Assembly (NCBI GenBank): GCA_031411495.1
Contig: JANOBD010000151.1
Location: 61,398-125,397, forward strand
DNA: 64,000 nucleotides
Direction of reading: 5' to 3'
Source of the DNA: JANOBD01 sp031411495
GTDB lineage: Bacteria > Planctomycetota > Phycisphaerae > Tepidisphaerales > Tepidisphaeraceae
A program made the position numbers and the translations under genes. Below, piece by piece: positions 43,994 through 50,997 of the stretch (the first letter of the stretch is position 1; every line of letters begins with the position of its first letter). A model generated the notes under the pieces. That model saw only the letters and a program-made list of their open reading frames with translations, searched no databases and was not told the DNA's origin.

Positions 43994-44021
43994 TCGACTC
44001 ATAACTATCCACTGTCCACTC
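43994..44021. repeat. ACTRTCC heptad word repeat
   Basis: The words ACTCATA-ACTATCC-ACTGTCC-ACTCGCG run at a seven-base period upstream of the response regulator. A weak complementary arm (GTTAGTTAGAAGTCGACAG) lies just to the left. Confidence 0.45.
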
Positions 44022-44118
44022 GCGCCCTTGCATCGCCGGCCATTTCCGCGACATTCTCGGACGTATCGCTCGATCATGGATGATCCGAGCGGAACATGGA
44101 AGGTCAAGGAGACTCCTC

Positions 44119-44568
44119 ATGCCCCGCGCCATTCTCGCCCTCTCGCTTTTCACGACGACACTGCTCGCCGGCTGCGTCGACAACGCCGTTCTCATTCCCA
44201 GTTCCGACACAAGCCTCAACAAGACGGCGGCCACGTTCGCCACCGATGCCAAGGCGTGCTTCCCGTATCCCGTGGAGGCGCAGCGCGGCAAGGACCTCGA
44301 TATCCGCGCCGAAGTGGGCTACATGTGGAACGTCATCAACCTCGTCAACTACGCCGGACAGGATTGGGAGAACGTTGAACTGTGGGTCAACAAACAGTAC
44401 GTCCTGCCACTCGCACACCTCGAGTCCGGCAAGACCAAGCGGATCTCGTTCAAGATGCTCTACGATAACGAGGGATCATACTTCCCACTCGGCGGGACAA
44501 TGATCAAGTCGCTGGAGCTCAAAAAAGACGGCATGATGTTCACGGTGCCGACACAGATCGGCGGGTGA
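44119..44568 (+). CDS. Small lipoprotein of unknown function
   Basis: A 149-residue protein with AAGGAG seven bases before the ATG. The signal sequence MPRAILALSLFTTTLLAGC has lipobox LLAGC. The mature part (AEVGYMWNVINLVNYAGQDW, then ENVELWVNKQYVLPLAHL, GKTKRISFKMLYDN) looks like a beta-sandwich of immunoglobulin or C2 type. No family was recognised. It is probably an envelope lipoprotein and transcribed alone. Confidence 0.7.
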   Translation: MPRAILALSLFTTTLLAGCVDNAVLIPSSDTSLNKTAATFATDAKACFPYPVEAQRGKDLDIRAEVGYMWNVINLVNYAGQDWENVELWVNKQYVLPLAHLESGKTKRISFKMLYDNEGSYFPLGGTMIKSLELKKDGMMFTVPTQIGG

Positions 44569-44631
44569 CCGAGCGTCGACGCGGATCGCGGCGAGAATCG
44601 CGATGTCCACGCGACCGCGTTACGGGCACAA

Positions 44632-44817
44632 TCACTTGTACGCGACGACAATGCCCGCAACGGCTCCGACGACTGCGCCCGACAACACGACGGCAATGGT
44701 CGCGGCGATCACAAGTCCGCAGATCAGTCCGCCGACGATCGCAAACAGGCACGCCGCCGCGGCCGCATCGCCTCGGTCGGCGGGTTGTTTACGTTCGAAT
44801 GTAGTCTCTTGGCGCAT
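44632..44817 (-). CDS. Small membrane protein, 61 residues
   Basis: The ATG at 44817 has GGAGGA five bases upstream. After a hydrophilic start (MRQETTFERKQPADRGDAAA) come one or two hydrophobic helices rich in Gly, Ala and Val (CLFAIVGGLICGLVIAATIA, then VVLSGAVVGAVAGIVVA). The Gly-zipper-like pattern suggests helix packing in the inner membrane. No family is known to me. It is convergent with the 44119 lipoprotein gene. Confidence 0.65.
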   Translation of the reverse strand: MRQETTFERKQPADRGDAAAAACLFAIVGGLICGLVIAATIAVVLSGAVVGAVAGIVVAYK

Positions 44818-44992
44818 TTGAGTCCTCCATACACCGACACAGCACCCGGCCGCGGACGTGGTGCGCACTGCGTCATTGATCGGCTTCAGGCGGCCGCCTG
44901 CATGAGAGATCGTCGAGATTACCGGTCGGTATCTTCTTCGAAGTGTTCATGACCGAGGGCTTCCGCTATCTTGCGGCGACGGAGCCCAATCT

Positions 44993-45436
44993 ATGCCTAC
45001 TTCCATTCTCAACACCGAAGAAATCCGCGTTTCGACAGACCAGCGAAACCAGATGATCGAAGTGACCGCGCAAATCCAGGAACTGGTGCGCGCCAAGCGG
45101 ATCGAGGACGCGATCATTTACGTCTACAGCCCCCACACAACGGCCGGCGTCTGCATCCAGGAAAACGCTGATCCCGACGTGCGCAAAGACCTTCTCGCCA
45201 AGCTCGAGCAGCTCATTCCCAAGTCCGAAAGCTTCTATCGCCACGGCGAAGGGAACTCGGATTCGCATCTGAAAACGGTCCTCACCGGCAGCTCGGCCAC
45301 GCTCTTTGCCACCCGCGGCAAGTTGGCCTTGGGCCAGTGGCAAGGCGTCTACCTCTGCGAGTTCGACGGCCCGCGCGAGCGGACGCTCTGGGTGAGAATC
45401 GTCCACCAACGCGTCCAGACCGGCGATCGAGACTAG
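44993..45436 (+). CDS. yjbQ: YjbQ/UPF0047 family protein
   Basis: A 147-residue protein of the highly conserved YjbQ family, some members of which are described as having secondary thiamine-phosphate synthase activity. Conserved residues are in IYVYSPHTTAGVCIQENADP (His, Thr, Glu), FYRHGEGNSDSHLKTVLTGS and LALGQWQGVYLCEFDGPRER, which includes the ligand-binding His and Arg. The length is normal. It is a single gene just before the tRNA. Confidence 0.9.
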   Translation: MPTSILNTEEIRVSTDQRNQMIEVTAQIQELVRAKRIEDAIIYVYSPHTTAGVCIQENADPDVRKDLLAKLEQLIPKSESFYRHGEGNSDSHLKTVLTGSSATLFATRGKLALGQWQGVYLCEFDGPRERTLWVRIVHQRVQTGDRD

Positions 45437-45549
45437 GTTTTCAGACCCGAATAATCCTGAAATCGCCCCCTTCTCAGGAGATGGCCAAGCGCCGAAAAAT
45501 CGCATATCCTGTCCGCCCCTGCGAACCGCATCCGATGCGGCCGCGGCAT

Positions 45550-45636
45550 GGAGAGATGTCCGAGTGGCCGAAGGAGCAGCACTGGAAATGCTGTATACGG
45601 GTAACCGTATCGGGGGTTCGAATCCCCCTCTCTCCG
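45550..45636 (+). tRNA. tRNA-Ser (anticodon GGA)
   Basis: An 87-base class II tRNA. The acceptor arm GGAGAGA pairs with TCTCTCC, discriminator G; the anticodon loop is CTGGAAA, reading UCC/UCU serine codons; a long variable arm (TATACGG-GTAA-CCGTATC type) and a T arm with GGTTCGAATCC follow. The 3' CCA is not encoded. The gene marks the left limit of the accessory region. Confidence 0.97.
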
Positions 45637-45660
45637 CATCAATCTCTATGAGATTCGTAA

Positions 45661-45696
45661 GGGCCTGATTCATCGCGAGATGGGTCAAGCCCTTTT
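45661..45696 (+). terminator. Possible tRNA terminator
   Basis: GGGCCTGA and TCAAGCCC form a stem with one mismatch around an 18-base loop, followed by TTTT. It lies 25 bases after the tRNA. Confidence 0.5.
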
Positions 45697-45822
45697 CGTT
45701 TGGCCGGGCTCCTTGTCCTAGATTCGTCCTAGTTTTGGCGATTTGCTTCCTCGATGGCGAGTCTAAACCGCACCGGAGTGCGCCGCTCATGCAACGGTTA
45801 TCGGAACGCCGATGAATTCCCC

Positions 45823-46164
45823 ATGCAGCCAACGCGCGTACAACTCAGTCGGTCGAAGGGCTGGCGCATGCCGGCGAACACCATGAAAGTGGATCGCTCG
45901 ACCCGCTGGGGCAACCCATTCAAGGTCGGCGAAAACGCGTTGCACCCGACCACCAAACGACAGATCGAAGTTGAGACGCGTGAACAGGCCATCGAACTGT
46001 TCGCTCTCTATCTCGACTCGCCAGCCGGCCGACCCGTAGCCACGGCCGCAACGGTTGAACTCCGGGGTTCGAATCTCGCTTGCTGGTGCAAGGCTGGGCT
46101 GTCGTGCCATGGTGACGTGCTGCTGCGGGTCGCAAATCAGGCCGCCGCGCGCCGCGCCGCCTGA
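45823..46164 (+). CDS. DUF4326 family protein
   Basis: A 113-residue protein. The signature DRSTRWGNPFKVG near the start, and the C-terminal ELRGSNLACWCKAGLSCHGD, then VLL, match DUF4326, a family of unknown function common on phages and mobile elements. The conserved Cys-x-Cys and CH residues may bind metal or form an active site. It is the first gene inside the tRNA-adjacent accessory region. Its stop is two bases from the end of the convergent gene. Confidence 0.82.
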   Translation: MQPTRVQLSRSKGWRMPANTMKVDRSTRWGNPFKVGENALHPTTKRQIEVETREQAIELFALYLDSPAGRPVATAATVELRGSNLACWCKAGLSCHGDVLLRVANQAAARRAA

Positions 46165-46165
46165 T

Positions 46166-46969
46166 TCAGAACATTCCCATTTGCTCGCGTTCCGCCTTCG
46201 GAACGTGGTACAGGCCTGAGATCATCCAGTGCTGGAACCGGCTGTGCGTGCCGAAGATGGCGAACACTGCGCGATCAGTTTTCATGATGCTCTGATAAAC
46301 CGTCTCCCGCACCGCAGCCAAGGCCTTCTGTGGGTCGCCGAGCCGGTCGAGCTGCCGGGTGTAACCTTGGTAATAGCTCCACGCCAGCACCTTTTGGTCG
46401 AATTGCTTGCCGGTGTTCTTCTCCGTCAAACGGAGCTTGAATTGCCACGGCACTCGCTCGCCTAACGATCGTTGCTGCGCTTCACCGTAGAACAAATCGG
46501 TCTGCTTCAACTCGGCAAGCTGCGAGGCTGACCACTTCTTTTCTTCCGGTTCCCAATAAAGCTCGTGCGGCTGAATCTCGACGAGACCGTTGGTGATGCC
46601 CTTCGCATCCATGTCGGCAGTTGATTGGTGGACGCTCTTTTGCATCCAGTCCCAGCGCTGCTTGTCAGATGAGATCGACTCGATGATTTGAATCGGCACA
46701 CCGCGTTCGATGTGCCAACTCTCTGGTCGCTGGTCCTTCGTGTCCTTATAAACCTTCACGCGGATCACGTCCCAGCGTTTGTACTGCTGCTCTTCATCGA
46801 GCAGCCGGAACGGAATTGGGTAAAGCCGGCAGAACGATCCGTCACGCGCGATGCCTCCGGTGCAGACGGTCTCGACGTACTTCTTGCTCACCGCCGGATA
46901 CGTCTTGCAGTTTACGAGGACGTCCAGCGTCCGCTCTGATCCAATTTCTCTTGCCACGCGCCCCCCCAT
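46166..46969 (-). CDS. Unrecognised conserved-looking protein of accessory region
   Basis: A 267-residue soluble protein starting at ATG 46969 (an upstream ATG at 47053 lies in a palindrome). It begins TLDVLVNCKTYPAVSKKYVE and TVCTGGIARDGSFCRLYPIP, has two further short conserved-looking segments (WDVIRVKVYKDTKDQRPESW and FAIFGTHSRFQHWMISGLYH), and no membrane segment. The two N-terminal motifs with Cys suggest an OB-like or enzymatic fold, but I cannot name a family. It lies beside the RT locus, divergent from it, and could be a defence-type partner or unrelated cargo. Confidence 0.6.
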   Translation of the reverse strand: MGGRVAREIGSERTLDVLVNCKTYPAVSKKYVETVCTGGIARDGSFCRLYPIPFRLLDEEQQYKRWDVIRVKVYKDTKDQRPESWHIERGVPIQIIESISSDKQRWDWMQKSVHQSTADMDAKGITNGLVEIQPHELYWEPEEKKWSASQLAELKQTDLFYGEAQQRSLGERVPWQFKLRLTEKNTGKQFDQKVLAWSYYQGYTRQLDRLGDPQKALAAVRETVYQSIMKTDRAVFAIFGTHSRFQHWMISGLYHVPKAEREQMGMF

Positions 46970-47030
46970 GCTTAGATCGACGCGCCGATGATACACGGAC
47001 TCGATTTTCGCGCCGCGGAGTTGACACGCG

Positions 47031-47047
47031 TTAAAGCATCGCTTTAA
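47031..47047. promoter_or_regulatory. TTAAAGC-ATC-GCTTTAA palindrome
   Basis: A perfect 7-bp inverted repeat with a three-base spacer. It lies 61 bases before the start of the 46969 gene (minus) and upstream of the RT leader (plus). It is AT-richer than its surroundings and could be an operator for the divergent pair. Confidence 0.45.
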
Positions 47048-47106
47048 TGCCACCCGTCAGCGGAGTTCCTTTCGTCTCGACCACTAGATGCCTGCGATCT
47101 AGCGGC

Positions 47107-47180
47107 GTCCCATTCCGGGACTCATCGACGACGGTCCGACCTTCGGCGTCAACCTTCGGCGACGACCAACATCGTCCCGG
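47107..47180 (+). ncRNA. Structured leader element, copy A, upstream of HTH-RT genes
   Basis: A segment with closing stem CCGGGAC (47115-47121)/GTCCCGG (47174-47180), an inner hairpin (GACG..CCGA CCT TCGG-CGTC, 47130-47150) and a second CTTCGG UUCG-type loop. The core 47133-47180 recurs with 44 of 48 identical bases at 48981-49028. A CTAGAT/ATCTAG hairpin (47085-47103) precedes it. Association with a retron-like RT suggests it is part of the retron ncRNA or a boundary element. Confidence 0.5.
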
Positions 47181-47217
47181 ATGACCTGACGCCGAGATCA
47201 GATCGACGACGAGTGAA

Positions 47218-47288
47218 GTGACCGAGGTTCAGACCCACAAGGTCAGGACCACGACGTTCAGACCGATCAGGTCGGAACTATCGGTCAC
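47218..47288 (+). ncRNA. Long imperfect hairpin, candidate retron msd stem
   Basis: GTGACCGA pairs with TCGGTCAC; after a small internal loop GTTC pairs with GAAC and GACC with GGTC, giving about 16 bp around a partly paired 34-base apex. Two imperfect 29-base units starting GAGGTTCAGACC and GACGTTCAGACC make up the hairpin. Length and position upstream of the RT operon resemble a retron msd hairpin. Confidence 0.5.
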
Positions 47289-47301
47289 GTATGGACCACA
47301 T

Positions 47302-47326
47302 CTTCGTCAGCAGTTGTGCTACGAAG
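47302..47326 (+). promoter_or_regulatory. Perfect hairpin just upstream of the 81-residue gene
   Basis: CTTCGT-C-AGCA / TGCT-ACGAAG forms a 10-bp stem with one unpaired base and a GTTG loop. It lies 67 bases before the start codon at 47394 and may be the last stem of the ncRNA, a processing signal or an attenuator. Confidence 0.45.
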
Positions 47327-47393
47327 TCGTGTCGTCTGGATTGGCTCGCGGATGTCGCGGCCAGCGTTCGCTTCCAGACGAAAGGAGGCCCAC

Positions 47394-47639
47394 ATGATGG
47401 GCTTAGAAGACCCGCCCGACCTGTCTCCGTCCGACCTGATTCGATACCACTTGATCGTCGAGTGGTGGACCGAAATCGAGCGAAGCGGCGACAGCGGGAG
47501 AACGACTTGGGAGGTCTTGGACCGACTCAGGGACCGTGTGACTGCGTTGCTCGAATCTCGGCCGCGAAGGCTCGATGAAGCAGAGCAGACGATCGCAGAT
47601 GCCCTATGGCAAATCACCGGTTTCGGCGAGAAGGACTAG
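47394..47639 (+). CDS. Small acidic protein of the RT operon
   Basis: An 81-residue protein with AAAGGAGG at 47381-47388; both the ATG at 47394 and that at 47397 are possible starts. It looks helical (LSPSDLIRYHLIVEWWTEIE, DRLRDRVTALLESRPRRL, QTIADALWQITGF), with no known family. It lies 32 bases before the HTH gene on the same strand. The strong ribosome binding site argues it is translated, so the operon would be small protein, HTH, RT. Confidence 0.65.
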   Translation: MMGLEDPPDLSPSDLIRYHLIVEWWTEIERSGDSGRTTWEVLDRLRDRVTALLESRPRRLDEAEQTIADALWQITGFGEKD

Positions 47640-47671
47640 ACCTCCCAAATCCCGCTTCGGGAATTACGATT

Positions 47672-47980
47672 ATGAAACTGGGCGACACAGCACGCGACCT
47701 TCGAGAGTCATTCGGCCTGACGCAACGCGCGGCGGCCGGCCTGCTCGGCGTATCGTTTGTTCACCTCTGCAATATCGAAAACGACAAGTCACGACCATCA
47801 CCCGAGCTTCTCGCGAAGTTCAAAGATGTTTTCGGCGTTGACCTGTACATCTACGCGTGGTGCCAGCGTGGCGATCTTGCCAAGCTACCTGCCGGAATGC
47901 GCGATGTGACGCGACGGCTGACCGATGAGTGGACGAAGATCATCGAGAAGAAAAAACGGGAGTTCGTCGCGGGGGCGTGA
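47672..47980 (+). CDS. XRE-type helix-turn-helix protein, retron partner candidate
   Basis: A 102-residue protein with a Cro/C1-type HTH in the first 65 residues: ARDLRESFGLTQRAAAGLLG then FVHLCNIENDKSRPSPELLA and KFKDVFGVDLY. The C-terminus (DEWTKIIEKKKREFV) is a basic helix. It ends two bases before the RT start codon, so the genes are tightly coupled. A small HTH protein beside the RT is reported for one retron group (type VI in the Mestre classification, as I recall it), which fits this arrangement. It may regulate the operon, or act as the effector or DNA-sensing part. Confidence 0.82.
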   Translation: MKLGDTARDLRESFGLTQRAAAGLLGVSFVHLCNIENDKSRPSPELLAKFKDVFGVDLYIYAWCQRGDLAKLPAGMRDVTRRLTDEWTKIIEKKKREFVAGA

Positions 47981-47982
47981 TT

Positions 47983-49035
47983 ATGCTGGGCATTGAGCGG
48001 ATCGGCGATCTTGCGGCGGCACTTAAACTGAGTCCCGGGTGCCTCTATCGTCTTGCCGAACACGTTGACGATTACGTTGCCGAATTCGACTTGCTTGATT
48101 CTGAAAAGTCGAAGGTACGCACCGTAATCTCACCGCAGGGTCTACTGCGGCACGTTCAGACGGGGCTGCATCGACAAGTCTTCCGCGGCCGGATGTTCCA
48201 TTCACGCCACAGTTATGGCGGCGTGCCCGGACGCAACGCGCGCATGAATGCGGCGCGGCACATCGGCTCGCGATTCATCTATACGACTGACCTCGCTGAT
48301 TTCTTTCCGAGCATCGAGTGGTGGCGAGTCGATCACATCTTTGCCCGCGATCTCAGGTGCAGCGCCGCGGTCGCTCGGCTGCTCGCGAAACTCTGCACCC
48401 ACAAGGGGCGGCTCGCCCAAGGGCTACTAACGTCACCGCTGATAGCTGACTACGCGGTCAGGCGGGCCGACGCTCGAATCGCAGGCCTTTGCCGGCAGCA
48501 CGAGATGCAATTCACTCGTTTCGTCGATGACGTCAGTGTGTCAGGCCGTTTTGCGTTGGATCTTGATCGCTCTGGACTCGTCGCGCTGATCCGCCGAATC
48601 CTCGCCGAGAGCGAGTTTGCGATTGCGACCCACAAGGAGAAGTCGGGACCGATCGACGGATATGGCATTGCGATCACAGGGTTGCAGGTTTCAAAAAACA
48701 AACTCGACGTTCAGGCAGGCTACGTCGAACGGCTGATGACTCATCTGACGAGACACAACAACTACGGTCGCGGTGGCGAACTGCTTGGCCCATTGTTCAC
48801 ACGCGGACAACTTGCCGGGCGAATAGAGTACGTCTGCAGCATCAACGGAAAGTGGAAGCGCCACCTGCGGCCGAGGCTTGGGTCGATCGACTGGCCGACC
48901 GTGATGACGCGAGCCGAACTTGAGCGACTCGTCATCTGCCGCAAGCAGCTCGTCCCGAAATCCGGGCACACATGTCAGCCGGTCCGGCCTTCGGCGTTCA
49001 CCTTCGGCGACGACCAACATCGTGCCGGTTCTTAA
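47983..49035 (+). CDS. Retron-like reverse transcriptase
   Basis: A 350-residue RT. Landmarks: HSYGGVPGRNARMNAARH (77-93), TTDLADFFPSI with catalytic Asp103 (101-111), QGLLTSPLIADYA (146-158), FVDDVSVSG with the catalytic pair (180-188; Phe replaces the usual Tyr of YADD), and AITGLQVSKNKL (230-241), which fits the VTG motif typical of retron RTs. No maturase, endonuclease or fused toxin domain is seen. The first base is two after the HTH stop. The last 18 residues (333-350) are encoded by the second copy of the structured leader element, so the C-terminus may be a late addition. It likely copies part of the leader ncRNA into DNA in an anti-phage system. Confidence 0.87.
   Translation: MLGIERIGDLAAALKLSPGCLYRLAEHVDDYVAEFDLLDSEKSKVRTVISPQGLLRHVQTGLHRQVFRGRMFHSRHSYGGVPGRNARMNAARHIGSRFIYTTDLADFFPSIEWWRVDHIFARDLRCSAAVARLLAKLCTHKGRLAQGLLTSPLIADYAVRRADARIAGLCRQHEMQFTRFVDDVSVSGRFALDLDRSGLVALIRRILAESEFAIATHKEKSGPIDGYGIAITGLQVSKNKLDVQAGYVERLMTHLTRHNNYGRGGELLGPLFTRGQLAGRIEYVCSINGKWKRHLRPRLGSIDWPTVMTRAELERLVICRKQLVPKSGHTCQPVRPSAFTFGDDQHRAGS
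48952..49028 (+). repeat. Second copy of the structured leader element, inside the RT gene end
   Basis: The core 48981-49028 matches 47133-47180 at 44 of 48 bases. The closing stem is CCGGGCAC (48962-48969)/GTGCCGG (49022-49028) with one bulged G. The G-C pair of copy A (47119-47176) is replaced by a C-G pair (48967-49024), a compensatory change. Weaker similarity extends to about 48952. Confidence 0.75.
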
Positions 49036-49363
49036 CGCCGATCACGCCGGAGGCAATCGCAGATGCGTTAGCCGTAACTTCGCCGGAATTCAGAAAACCA
49101 TCCCGGCGACAAAACCCTGTCAAGCGCGATGCCCATGATTCTGGCCATTTCGTTGAAAATTCTGCCGTCGCGCAATCCCTTGCAGCGAATCGAATAGAAC
49201 AACGCGCGAAAAATTTCGGTCGGCTAAGTCGCCATTCTGAGATTGCCGAGTTCAAGATTTCGCCCCGTAACCGACGGCACAAAAACAGCCTCTATAACGC
49301 TTCCTGACGCGCTCCTTGCTGCCGGCAATTCCGCCGGCTGGGTTGCGCGAGGAAGAAGTTTCG
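49036..49363. other. Noncoding gap after the RT gene
   Basis: These 328 bases hold no supported gene. Base use is less GC-rich than neighbours (runs such as GCGCGAAAAATTTCGG). A GCCGGC-AATTCC-GCCGGC palindrome at about 49,321-49,336 lies 28 bases before the next gene. Confidence 0.4.
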
Positions 49364-49711
49364 ATGCCCAGATTGGCTGACTTAGCCGTTGCACCACCGC
49401 GGTTGTTCATACCGACGGCGACTCTGATGCCGTCATCGCACGACGCCCGCACCGAAGTCAAACTGCACGACGCCGGGTCGCAACCCCGGCGCGGTCGCGG
49501 GTTGAAGCTGACCGAGACGGAGATCCGCAAGGCCGTCGAGCCGCACTACCCACCGGTGTTGACGTTGGACATGGCTGCCGCCATCAGCGGATACGCACGG
49601 TCGACGCTGAAGCGGCTGCTCAGCGAAGGACGGTTTAAGAACAGCGCCAAGCGGAAGAAGCCCGTGCTGTTCTGGCGCGACCGGTTCATTCAGGAACTCA
49701 TGCAGGGCTGA
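49364..49711 (+). CDS. Excisionase-like helix-turn-helix protein
   Basis: A 115-residue protein. The C-terminal half (PPVLTLDMAAAISGYARSTL then KRLLSEGRFKNSAKRKKPVL, FWRDRFIQELM) has the winged-helix pattern of excisionase/MerR-type HTH_17 domains. The start at 49364 is chosen for its GAGGAAGAAG site; an upstream ATG at 49316 has none. It ends five bases before the tyrosine integrase gene, the usual place for a recombination directionality factor. A regulator role is also possible. Confidence 0.72.
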   Translation: MPRLADLAVAPPRLFIPTATLMPSSHDARTEVKLHDAGSQPRRGRGLKLTETEIRKAVEPHYPPVLTLDMAAAISGYARSTLKRLLSEGRFKNSAKRKKPVLFWRDRFIQELMQG

Positions 49712-49716
49712 AGCGC

Positions 49717-50946
49717 ATGAAGTTCCAAGACCGCCAAATCGTCGAAGGCACTGAGCCGACCGTCTACATCGGCCATCGCGTTCACCGCAACGCGAGCGGA
49801 ACGGCACAGATGTCAGACTCGTGGTACGCCGAGTACTGCCTTGAGAATCGGCAGCGGTTCGAGGCGCTGAAGACGCCCAACAGGGCCGTCGCTATCCGCA
49901 AGGCGCACGACATCTGCGCTCGCATCCGGGCCGGCCAGCCTGAGCAGCCCAAGCAAAAGACGACGATCAAGGACGTCGTCGACACCTATGTCGAACTCAT
50001 CACCGCGCAGGGCCGAGCGCCGACGACCATCAAGAAGTATGAGTTGGTCGGCCGAAACGTCATCGCCTGGTGCGGCAATGACGGACAGCGCCGTGCCGCA
50101 TCGCTGACCGAAGCCGACTTCTGGTCGCTGCGGAAGTTTCTTATCGACAAGGAAGAGGTCAGCGAGAAAACCGCTTACGACCGACTGTACATCGTCAAGC
50201 AGATGCTCAAGTCGGCGCTTAAGCGCCGGTTGGTGAGCGTCAATCCGTTCGCCGGCATCAGCATGACCAAGCCGGAGTCCGCTCAGCAGCCGTGCTTCAC
50301 GCCGGAGCAGGTCGCCACGCTGTTAGCGAAAGCCGACTCGCATCTCAAACCCATAGTGGCAACGCTCGCGTATGCCGGGCTGCGGTTCGGCGAGATGCGT
50401 GACCTCCTCTGGTCTGACCTCGTTCTCGGGAATGACAATCCGGGGTTCATCGTCGTCCGCCGCGGCGGGTCGACCGGTAAAACCAAGAGCAAGCGACTTC
50501 GCCGAGTGCCGATCAATCCGGCGCTGCGCATGATTCTTGACGGCCATGCGCGCCAGTTCGATAGGATCTTAACGGCGCTGCCGAGCACCAAACATCCCAC
50601 GGGCGGCGGTGCGTTGAACGAGCGACGATGCTTGCTCGCACTCAAGCGGCTCTGCAAACGCTGCGGCTTCGCTGACCCCATGCAATACAAGCTGCACACG
50701 TTTCGGCACACCTTCGCAAGCATGTGCGCCCGCAACAACGTCTCGCACAAATACGCACTCGAATGGATGGGCCATCGGTCGAGCGACATTCTCGACTTGT
50801 ACTACACCATGTTCGACGCCGATGCCCATGCCGCGATGAAGACGCTGGTCTATCCGTCCGTCCAACCGCCATCGGCAGCATCACAAACGGCGGACTCCTC
50901 ATTTCCAAGTAGCGGACAAACAGGGGTCAAGAAACGCAAACGATGA
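49717..50946 (+). CDS. Tyrosine recombinase (phage-type integrase)
   Basis: A 409-residue protein. An N-terminal AP2-like/core-binding part (KTTIKDVVDTYVELITAQ) precedes the catalytic domain. The tyrosine-recombinase residues are Arg in LAYAGLRFGEMRDLLWSDL, a Lys in the beta-hairpin SKRLRRVP, HTFRHTF (His-x-x-Arg), GHRSSDIL (His) and the nucleophile Tyr in LDLYYTMFDADAH. The C-terminal tail is hydrophilic. The gene lies near the tRNA-Ser and follows the excisionase-like gene, so it probably catalysed integration at that or another site. The set appears intact. Confidence 0.92.
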   Translation: MKFQDRQIVEGTEPTVYIGHRVHRNASGTAQMSDSWYAEYCLENRQRFEALKTPNRAVAIRKAHDICARIRAGQPEQPKQKTTIKDVVDTYVELITAQGRAPTTIKKYELVGRNVIAWCGNDGQRRAASLTEADFWSLRKFLIDKEEVSEKTAYDRLYIVKQMLKSALKRRLVSVNPFAGISMTKPESAQQPCFTPEQVATLLAKADSHLKPIVATLAYAGLRFGEMRDLLWSDLVLGNDNPGFIVVRRGGSTGKTKSKRLRRVPINPALRMILDGHARQFDRILTALPSTKHPTGGGALNERRCLLALKRLCKRCGFADPMQYKLHTFRHTFASMCARNNVSHKYALEWMGHRSSDILDLYYTMFDADAHAAMKTLVYPSVQPPSAASQTADSSFPSSGQTGVKKRKR

Positions 50947-50997
50947 GATTCTCGCCGCGCAATCTCCGGTGATTTCCGGGCCTTTTCGAGAAGTTCT

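Noticed and set aside
46063..46075. Possible attachment site: 12-base match to the tRNA T-loop
   Set aside because: GGGGTTCGAATC lies inside the intact DUF4326 gene only about 430 bases from the tRNA and does not extend to the tRNA 3' end, so it is more likely coincidence.
47133..49028. Diversity-generating retroelement (template and variable repeats)
   Set aside because: The two repeats differ at only four positions, two of them not adenine, while many adenines are unchanged. The RT motifs fit retrons better, and no separate variable target gene was seen.
47983..49035. Group II intron reverse transcriptase
   Set aside because: No maturase or endonuclease domain follows the RT core, the protein is short, and no domain V-like structure was found.
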